A stretch of 64,000 bases of DNA from CAXXXW01 sp963665555 (GTDB taxonomy: Bacteria; Pseudomonadota; Alphaproteobacteria; Thalassobaculales; Thalassobaculaceae): contig OY762308.1 of the NCBI GenBank assembly GCA_963665555.2, positions 1,426,001 through 1,490,000 of the forward strand. Direction: 5' to 3'. How positions within the stretch are numbered: the first letter of the stretch is position 1; each line of letters starts with the position of its first letter. Both the position numbers and the translations under genes were made by a program. A model generated the notes under the pieces. That model was given only the letters and a program-made list of their open reading frames with translations, made no database searches and had not been told where the DNA came from. Below, in pieces: positions 58,567 through 64,000 of this stretch.

Positions 58567-59090
58567 ACGCCAGCCGATGCGTCGTCCCGTCCGCCGCCCG
58601 CCCGGCGGCGTCCCGGCCGGCTATACAACTCGCCGTTCGCAAGCCCGACAGGGCCGATTCGAGATCGAAAATTTCCTACGGAACTCCTACGTTCTTTTCT
58701 ATCCACAAGAACTACGCTTGTATAGTCATTATGGAGCCATGGTTCTCTTTCTCGCCTCGCTTTCCGTCCGCCCCCGCTCCGCATCCTTCGTCCGGAACTC
58801 CCGCTTTTCGGTTTTCCCCCGAACGCAACTTTTTTCCGGACCCGCGCTCCCGCTTGTAGAGTTCGCCCGGCGTCCGTTTTTCCTTGACAGGCCCGCTAAC
58901 TATCTGCCACCGTTCCCTTATCGGGAGCAACTCGCAACGCTGTATAGCTCCTTACGGCGCGCCGAATCGGGTTTTCCTATTGTCACACCCATCGGCCATC
59001 GCTTTGTCCCTCGGTTCGGGAGGAGCCGGCGACGCGGTCGGGCGTTCCGCGGCCGCGGCCCGCGCGCCGCGCCGGCCGCCTCGCGCGTTC
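58567..59090. other. Non-coding A+T-rich region, candidate oriT/regulatory zone
   Basis: No convincing gene is seen. The segment 58620-58980 is far richer in A+T than its surroundings. It carries repeated TATAG/CTATA motifs (CTATACAAC near 58620, TATAGTCATTATGG at 58721, TGTATAGCTCC near 58940) and inverted repeats facing the RHH promoter. Position next to relaxosome genes is where an origin of transfer would be expected. No nic site can be identified by eye. Open frames crossing it look random. Confidence 0.4.
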
Positions 59091-59273
59091 GTTTACGACA
59101 TCCGGGGCGGCGGCCTCAAGGGTTTCGCCGCGGCCGCGGCGCGGGCCGCGCGGGCGGACGTTTTCCCGGCCTTCCGCGCGAAGCGCAAACGGAACCGGCC
59201 GACGCCGAAAAACGGGTTTTTCGCAATGGAACACGCGTTGGAAAATCCCCGCTTCTCGTTTAGTATACCGTGA
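59091..59273 (+). pseudogene. Remnant of a tyrosine recombinase N-terminus
   Basis: Bases 59091-59127 match 7368-7404 of integrase 1 at 34 of 37 positions and encode VYDIRGGGLKGF versus VYDIRDRGLKGF in the intact enzyme. Downstream similarity decays quickly (RADVFPAFRAKRKR against VKNYFLHAQSDGRR) and the frame stops at 59273, with no catalytic domain. It is either a decayed second integrase at the far end of the island or a recombination scar from it. Confidence 0.5.
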
Positions 59274-59351
59274 AAGCGATCCTCGAACGCGACCGCTTGC
59301 CGGGACGGAATCCCGGCGGCGGAACCGCGGCGACATCGGGAGGACGGACCG

Positions 59352-61637
59352 TTGAACGGACACGACGACGCCCCGCGCGAGCGCATCGCCGGCCTGAGCG
59401 CGGCGATCCTGCGCATGGGCGCGAGCCTCGACCTCGACACCGTGCTGAAGGAGGCCGTCGACGGCGCCCGCGCGCTGACCGGCGCGCGATACGGCATCAT
59501 CGTGACCTCGAACAAATCCGGGGGACCTCGGGACTTCATCACTTCGGGAATCGCGACGGACGACCGCCAGGCGATTATGGAATGGCCCGACGGCACGGCG
59601 TTGTTCGAGCGTCTGCGCGACCTCGGAGCGCCGCTGCGCGTGCCCGATATCGATGTCTGGACGCGCGCGCTCGGCTATTCGCGATTTCCGGTGCGTTGCG
59701 GGCCCTTCCAGGCGACGCCGATGCACCACCGGGGCGCGATGGCCGGCCAGTTCTTCCTGGCCGGCAAGGAGGGCGCGTTCACGGACGGGGACGAGGAGGT
59801 GCTGGTGCTGTTCGCCGCGCAGGCGGCGGCGGCGATCGCCAACGCCCGCGCGCACCGCGACGAGCAGAGCGCGCGGGCCGACCTCGAGGCGCTGGTCGAA
59901 ACCTGCCCGGTGGGCGTGGCGGTGTTCGACGCCGCCACCGGCGCGCCGCTGTCGCTCAACCGGGAGGTGCGGCGCATCGTGGCGGGGCTGGGCGTGACGG
60001 ATTTCACCGCCGAAAACCTGCGCGAGACGCTGGTGTGCCGGCGCGGGGACGGCCGCGAGCATGCGCTGGCCGATCTCGGCGGCGCCGAGGAGATGCGCGC
60101 CGAGGAGGTCGAAATCTCGGTCCGCGGCGGCAAAAGCGTGCGGACGCTGATCGACGCCACGCCGATCCGTTCCGCCGGGGGCGCGGTCCAGCGGGTCGTG
60201 GCGACGCTCCAGGACCTGGCGCCGTTCGAGGCGCTGGAGCGCTCCCGGGCGGAGTTCCTGGGTCTGGTGAGCCACGAACTGCGGGGACCGCTCGCCGCCA
60301 TCAAGGGTTCGGCGGCGACCGCGCTGGGCGACGCGCGGGACCACGACCGGGCGGAGCTGCGCCAGTTCCTGCGCATCGTCGAGGAGCAGGCCGACCGCAT
60401 GGACGGCCTGATCGGCGACCTTCTCGACGCCGGGCGCCTCGGCGCCGGGATGCTGCCGGTCGACCCGGCCCCGGAGGACCTGGCCGGCCTCGTCGAACGG
60501 GCGCGGACCGCGTTCGCCGCCGGCGGCGGGCGGCACGGCGTGGTCATCGAACTGGACCCGGGCCTGCCCCGGGCGATGGCCGACGGACGGCGGGTCGTCC
60601 AGGTGCTGGGCAACCTTTTCGCCAACGCCGCGCGGCATTCCCCGGAGACCGCCCCCATCCGGGTGGCGGCGCGGCGCGACGGGGCGGAGATCGAGGTCTC
60701 GGTTTCCGACGGCGGCGAGGGCGTGGCGCCGGAGCGGCTGCCGCACCTGTTCCGCCGGCACGACGGCGGCGCGGGGGTGGGCGGGGGCTCCGGCCTCGGA
60801 CTGGTCATCTGCAGGGGGCTGGTGGAGGCGCATGGCGGGCGCATCCGCGCCGAGAGCCCCGGCCCGGGCCGGGGCACGCGGATCGTCTTCACGCTGCCGG
60901 CGGCCGAGGAAGAGGGCCGCGCCGCCGCCGCTTCCCCGGCCCTGCCCGAAGCGGGGCCGGACAAGACGCCCATCCTCGTGGTGGACGACGATCCGCGCGC
61001 GCTGCGCCATGCGCGCGACGCGCTCGCGGCCGCGGGCTACGCCCCGATCGCCACGACCGAGCCGGGGGCGGTGTCCCGCCTGGCCGGGACCAGGAAGCCC
61101 GCCCTGGTGCTGATGGACCTGGTGCTGCCCGGAACCGACGGCATCGAACTGATGCGGACCCTCCCGGCCCTCTCCGACCTGCCGGTGATCTTCGTCTCCG
61201 CCTACGGGCAGGGCGACACGATCGCGCGGGCGCTGGAGGCGGGCGCCGCCGACTACATCGTGAAACCGTTCTCGCCGGCCGAACTGGCGGCGCGGGTCGG
61301 GCTGGCGCTGCGCCGGCGGTCCGCGCCCGGCCCCTTCGTGATCGGCGACCTCGCCATCGACCGCGCCAGCCGCCGGGTCACGCTGGCCGGCCAGCCGCTG
61401 AGGCTCACCGCCATCGAGTACCGCCTGCTGCACGCGCTCTCGCTCGACGCCGGCGGCGTGACGACCTACGACGTGCTCCAGCGCCGGGTCTGGGGAGACC
61501 GCGGCGCCAACGCCCAGGCGGTGCGCGGCGCCATTCGCAAGCTCCGCCGCAAACTCGACGACGAGAGGGCCAATCCGAAGTACATCTTCAACGTGCGCGG
61601 CCTCGGCTACCGGATGCCCGCCCCGCGCGACGGGTGA
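59352..61637 (+). CDS. GAF sensor kinase fused to receiver and OmpR-type DNA-binding domain
   Basis: This 761-residue soluble protein carries a whole phosphorelay. A GAF domain spans about 20-170, and a PAS-like segment about 175-290 (LVETCPVGVAVFDAATG). HisKA has H308 in FLGLVSHELRGPLAAIKG; HATPase has an N box at 421-425 (NLFANAARHSP) and GGSGLGLVI. The receiver has DDD545-547, phospho-acceptor D589 and K638. A winged helix of the trans_reg_C type follows (LTAIEYRLLHALS, VRGAIRKLRRKLDDE, FNVRGLGYRMP). There are no membrane segments, so the signal is cytoplasmic. The start is TTG 59352 with GGGAGG nine bases upstream. Kinase plus DNA-binding output in one chain is uncommon. Targets unknown. 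Confidence 0.9.
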   Translation: MNGHDDAPRERIAGLSAAILRMGASLDLDTVLKEAVDGARALTGARYGIIVTSNKSGGPRDFITSGIATDDRQAIMEWPDGTALFERLRDLGAPLRVPDIDVWTRALGYSRFPVRCGPFQATPMHHRGAMAGQFFLAGKEGAFTDGDEEVLVLFAAQAAAAIANARAHRDEQSARADLEALVETCPVGVAVFDAATGAPLSLNREVRRIVAGLGVTDFTAENLRETLVCRRGDGREHALADLGGAEEMRAEEVEISVRGGKSVRTLIDATPIRSAGGAVQRVVATLQDLAPFEALERSRAEFLGLVSHELRGPLAAIKGSAATALGDARDHDRAELRQFLRIVEEQADRMDGLIGDLLDAGRLGAGMLPVDPAPEDLAGLVERARTAFAAGGGRHGVVIELDPGLPRAMADGRRVVQVLGNLFANAARHSPETAPIRVAARRDGAEIEVSVSDGGEGVAPERLPHLFRRHDGGAGVGGGSGLGLVICRGLVEAHGGRIRAESPGPGRGTRIVFTLPAAEEEGRAAAASPALPEAGPDKTPILVVDDDPRALRHARDALAAAGYAPIATTEPGAVSRLAGTRKPALVLMDLVLPGTDGIELMRTLPALSDLPVIFVSAYGQGDTIARALEAGAADYIVKPFSPAELAARVGLALRRRSAPGPFVIGDLAIDRASRRVTLAGQPLRLTAIEYRLLHALSLDAGGVTTYDVLQRRVWGDRGANAQAVRGAIRKLRRKLDDERANPKYIFNVRGLGYRMPAPRDG

Positions 61638-61745
61638 GGCCGCGGCCGCGAGGCGCCGCCCCGCCGCGCCGTTCCCTCCGCCGGAACGCCGCCGGCCCGC
61701 GGCGTCCGGTTGACCGGATTCGGCGCCGGCGCGTACCGTTCCGCC

Positions 61746-62543
61746 ATGCGGGATTTGCTCGACTTCGCGCTGGAGAACCGGGTCGCGCTGATCGGCGCCT
61801 GCCTCGCGCTGGTGCTGGCGGGCGAGCGGCTGGCGCCGGCGCTGGCGTGGCGCGGCGGCCGGCCGCGGCTGTCGCGCAACTTCTGTTTCTGGGCGCTCAA
61901 TTTCGGCCTCGCCCTCGGACTCGCCGTGCCGCTGACGGCCTGGGCGTCGGGATCGGCGCTGGACTGGCGGCCGCGCTGGCTGGAGGGCGCGGCGGGATTC
62001 GCGCTCGACATCCTGCTGCTCGACCTGCTGTGGTACTGGTGGCACCGGGCGCACCACGCCGCGCCGCTGTTGTGGCGGTTCCACGAGGTCCACCACCTCG
62101 ACGAGTTCCTCGACGCCTCCACGACCTTCCGCACGCATTTCGGCGAGTTGTCGTCGACCATCGCGGTCCGGGTGGCGTTCTTCCTGGCGATGGATATTTC
62201 CCTCGTGTCCCTGCTGGTTTTCGAACTGGCGGGAACGATCGTGGCCACGCTCCAGCACGTCAACGCCCGGCTGGGGCCGCCCCGGCTGGGGCGGGCGCTT
62301 TCGCTGGTTTTCGTCACGCCCTCGGTCCACTGGGTCCACCATTTCTCGGCGGACGAATACAAGCATTGCAACTACGGCCTGATTTTCAGTTTCTGGGACC
62401 GGGCGTTCGGGTCGTTCAAGCTGGAGCGCCGGTCGCCGGGGACGGGGATCGGGATCGAGGGAACGCCCGACGCGCCGTTCGCGGCCCTGCTCGCGCGCCC
62501 GTTCCGCCGCCGCGCCGAAGGCCCCGCGCCGGCCGGCCGGTAA
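61746..62543 (+). CDS. Fatty acid hydroxylase/sterol desaturase family membrane protein
   Basis: This 265-residue integral membrane di-iron protein has about four hydrophobic segments: an N-terminal helix VALIGACLALVLAG, then NFGLALGLAVPLTAWA, FALDILLLDLLWYWW and VAFFLAMDISLVSLLVF. The iron-binding clusters are HRAHH, HEVHHLD and HWVHHF, the eight-His signature of the family. It probably hydroxylates a lipid or carotenoid. ATG 61746 lacks a clear ribosome-binding site; an upstream in-frame start exists at 61710, so the start is uncertain. It stands alone, 108 nt after the sensor-kinase gene. Its stop lies inside the first copy of a 41-bp tandem duplication. Confidence 0.85.
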   Translation: MRDLLDFALENRVALIGACLALVLAGERLAPALAWRGGRPRLSRNFCFWALNFGLALGLAVPLTAWASGSALDWRPRWLEGAAGFALDILLLDLLWYWWHRAHHAAPLLWRFHEVHHLDEFLDASTTFRTHFGELSSTIAVRVAFFLAMDISLVSLLVFELAGTIVATLQHVNARLGPPRLGRALSLVFVTPSVHWVHHFSADEYKHCNYGLIFSFWDRAFGSFKLERRSPGTGIGIEGTPDAPFAALLARPFRRRAEGPAPAGR

Positions 62544-62608
62544 AGGCCGCGCCGCCCGCCGCGCGGCCGCGCCGAAAGCCCCGCGCCGGCCGGCCGGTAA
62601 AGGCCGCG
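62511..62608. repeat. 41-bp direct duplication between the hydroxylase gene and glyS
   Basis: Copies at 62511-62551 and 62568-62608 differ at one base (GAAGG versus GAAAG) and are 57 bases start to start. Copy 1 contains the TAA stop of the hydroxylase gene; copy 2 ends at the glyS stop codon. Each contains the self-complementary CCGGCCGGCCGG, so hairpins are possible between these convergent genes. Confidence 0.85.
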
Positions 62609-64000
62609 TCAGCCTTCGACCTGGGAGAAGTCGGCGACGCGGTCCATCGTCGCCACGACCTCGGACAGCAGGCGCAGGCGGTTGCCGCGGGCGGCCGGGT
62701 CGTCGGCGTTGACCGTCACCTTGTCGAAGAAGGCGTCCACCGGGCCGCGCGGTTCGGCCAGCACGGCCATCGCGCCGGCGAAGTCGCCGGCCGCGAGCGG
62801 CGGCGCGACGCGCGCGCCGATGTCGTCCAGCGCGCCGAACAGCGCCCGCTCCTCCGGCGCGCGGAGCAGGTTCGGGTCCGGCGCGTCGCGGTAGCGCCGC
62901 CCGTCGCGCTTTTCCTCGATGCGCAGGATGTTGGCGGCGCGGCGGTAGGCGGTCAGCAGGTCGCCGCCGTCGTCCGATTCGAGGAAGTCCGACAACGCCT
63001 CGACACGGGCGATCAGGCGGTTCAGGTCGTCCTCGGCCCCCGGCGCGAAGACGGCCGACACCAGGTCGTGCCGCGCGCCGTTCGCGCGCAGATGGGCGCG
63101 CAAGCGGTCCACCGTGAAGTCGAGCAGGCCGGGCGCCTCGTCCAGCCCGTCGTAGCCCTCCAGCGCGAGGCGGATGGCGGACCGCAGCGGCAGCGCGATC
63201 CCGTTCTCGACCGCCAGACGGACGACGCCGAGCGCGGCGCGGCGCAGCGCGAAGGGGTCCTTCGAGCCGGTCGGCCGCTCGCCGATGGCGAAGAAACCGG
63301 CCAGCGTGTCGAGCTTGTCGGCCAGCGCGACCGCGACGGAGACGGGCGCCCTGGGGCAGGCGTCGGACGGGCCGGCCGGCGCGTAGTGCTCGGCGATCGC
63401 GGCGCAAACCCCGGCCGCCTCGCCGTCGTTCGCGGCGTAATGGCGGCCCATCGCGCCCTGGAGTTCCGGGAACTCGCCCACCGTCCCGGTCGTGAGGTCC
63501 GCCTTGGCCAGCCGCGCGGCGCGGCGCGCGGGCGCGGCGTCGCAGCCGGGAACGAAGGCGGCGAGCTTCCCCGCCAGCGCCTCGATCCGCTTCGCCTTGT
63601 CGGCCATGCTTCCCAGCCGGTCGTAGAACGCGACCTCGGCCAGCGCCGGCAGGCGGCTTTCCAGGGTCTCGGCGCGGTCCCGGTCCCAGAAGAACAGCGC
63701 GTCGGAGAGGCGCGCGCGCAGCACCTTCTCGTTGCCGGCGACGATCGTCGCGTCGCGCGCGGGGTCGGACGCCATGTTGGAGACGGCGACGAAGCGCGGG
63801 GCGAGCGCGCCGCCGGCGTCCTCCAGCGCGAAATACTTCTGGTGCGCGCGCATCGCGGTGACGAGGACCTCCGGCGGCAGGTCCATGAAGGCGGCGTCGA
63901 TCCGCCCGATCAGCGGGACCGGCCATTCCACCAGCCCCGCCGCCTCCTCCAGCAGGCCCGGATCGTCGCGGAGCCGCAGCCCCTCGGCCGCCGCCAGCGC
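62609..64000 (-). CDS. glyS: Glycyl-tRNA synthetase beta subunit, C-terminal part
   Basis: The frame runs off the right edge, so the N-terminus is missing. The visible 463 residues show GlyS motifs: VEWPVPLIG, LPPEVLVTAMRAHQKYF, RFVAVSNM, GNEKVLRARLSDALFFWDRD, and TGSKDPFALRRAALGVVRL. They are followed by the helical C-terminal anticodon-binding-like region ending VADFSQVEG. GlyS pairs with GlyQ in an alpha2-beta2 enzyme charging tRNA-Gly. The reading continues through the last base. In related genomes ppdK usually lies just downstream; here ppdK is at 4541-7231 on the same strand, with the island and two further genes between. Confidence 0.96.
   Translation of the reverse strand, partial: ALAAAEGLRLRDDPGLLEEAAGLVEWPVPLIGRIDAAFMDLPPEVLVTAMRAHQKYFALEDAGGALAPRFVAVSNMASDPARDATIVAGNEKVLRARLSDALFFWDRDRAETLESRLPALAEVAFYDRLGSMADKAKRIEALAGKLAAFVPGCDAAPARRAARLAKADLTTGTVGEFPELQGAMGRHYAANDGEAAGVCAAIAEHYAPAGPSDACPRAPVSVAVALADKLDTLAGFFAIGERPTGSKDPFALRRAALGVVRLAVENGIALPLRSAIRLALEGYDGLDEAPGLLDFTVDRLRAHLRANGARHDLVSAVFAPGAEDDLNRLIARVEALSDFLESDDGGDLLTAYRRAANILRIEEKRDGRRYRDAPDPNLLRAPEERALFGALDDIGARVAPPLAAGDFAGAMAVLAEPRGPVDAFFDKVTVNADDPAARGNRLRLLSEVVATMDRVADFSQVEG

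Noticed and set aside
58556..59263. 235-codon plus-strand frame in the A+T-rich gap
   Set aside because: It has no ribosome-binding site, crosses promoter-like and inverted-repeat sequence, and its translation shows no domain.
62511..62608. 41-bp duplication as the right attachment site of the island
   Set aside because: No copy of it is visible near 7231-7311, and two apparently chromosomal genes lie between it and the recombinase fragment.

Overview
The window is about 70% G+C with compact, often overlapping genes. It looks like the chromosome of a high-GC alphaproteobacterium: glyS and ppdK lie on the same strand, an arrangement common in that class, together with a ManC/AlgA-type sugar-nucleotide enzyme and a group I intron of the Azoarcus/proteobacterial tRNA type. 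The exact taxon cannot be read from the sequence.

Left flank (1-7231). The 3' end of a mannose-1-phosphate guanylyltransferase/mannose-6-phosphate isomerase gene is followed by a small dimeric alpha-beta-barrel protein. Next comes a tRNA-Leu(CAA) gene on the minus strand, split by a 244-nt group I intron placed just before the anticodon. A flavin split-barrel (PPOX) gene follows, then a Septu-like pair (AAA ATPase plus HNH nuclease) whose ATPase gene is frameshifted at an A8 run, then ppdK on the minus strand.

Accessory region (about 7.3-59.3 kb). It begins with two tandem tyrosine recombinase genes. A 37-nt piece matching the start of the first recombinase (34 of 37) recurs at 59091, and glyS, the usual neighbour of ppdK, reappears only at 62609. 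I infer that this block was inserted between glyS and ppdK. Inside it are: (a) a two-gene ATPase operon under a palindromic operator; (b) four large RTX-repeat proteins arranged as a duplicated two-gene unit, with a divergent serralysin-like metalloprotease; (c) a defence cluster holding a SIR2-domain protein, a divergent Avs-like STAND NTPase with a PD-(D/E)XK N-terminus, and a minus-strand series of about 16.5 kb encoding a DUF3883-type helicase, a DUF1156-type DNA methyltransferase, a Swt1/HEPN-DUF499-type ATPase, a second Avs-like STAND NTPase and a small helical protein; (d) a mobilization module with a MobF relaxase, a DUF1173-like protein and three paralogous ribbon-helix-helix proteins beside an AT-rich intergenic region. 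No type IV secretion genes and no type I secretion transporter for the RTX proteins are visible.

Right flank (59352-64000). There is a sensor kinase fused to its own receiver and OmpR-type DNA-binding domain, a fatty-acid-hydroxylase-family membrane protein, a 41-bp tandem duplication, and the 3' two-thirds of glyS running off the window.

The most notable items are the intron-bearing tRNA-Leu, the methyltransferase/helicase/HEPN-ATPase cassette that reads directly into an Avs-like sensor gene, the phase-variation-like homopolymers in the Septu ATPase, and the modular RTX family with a conserved upstream block.
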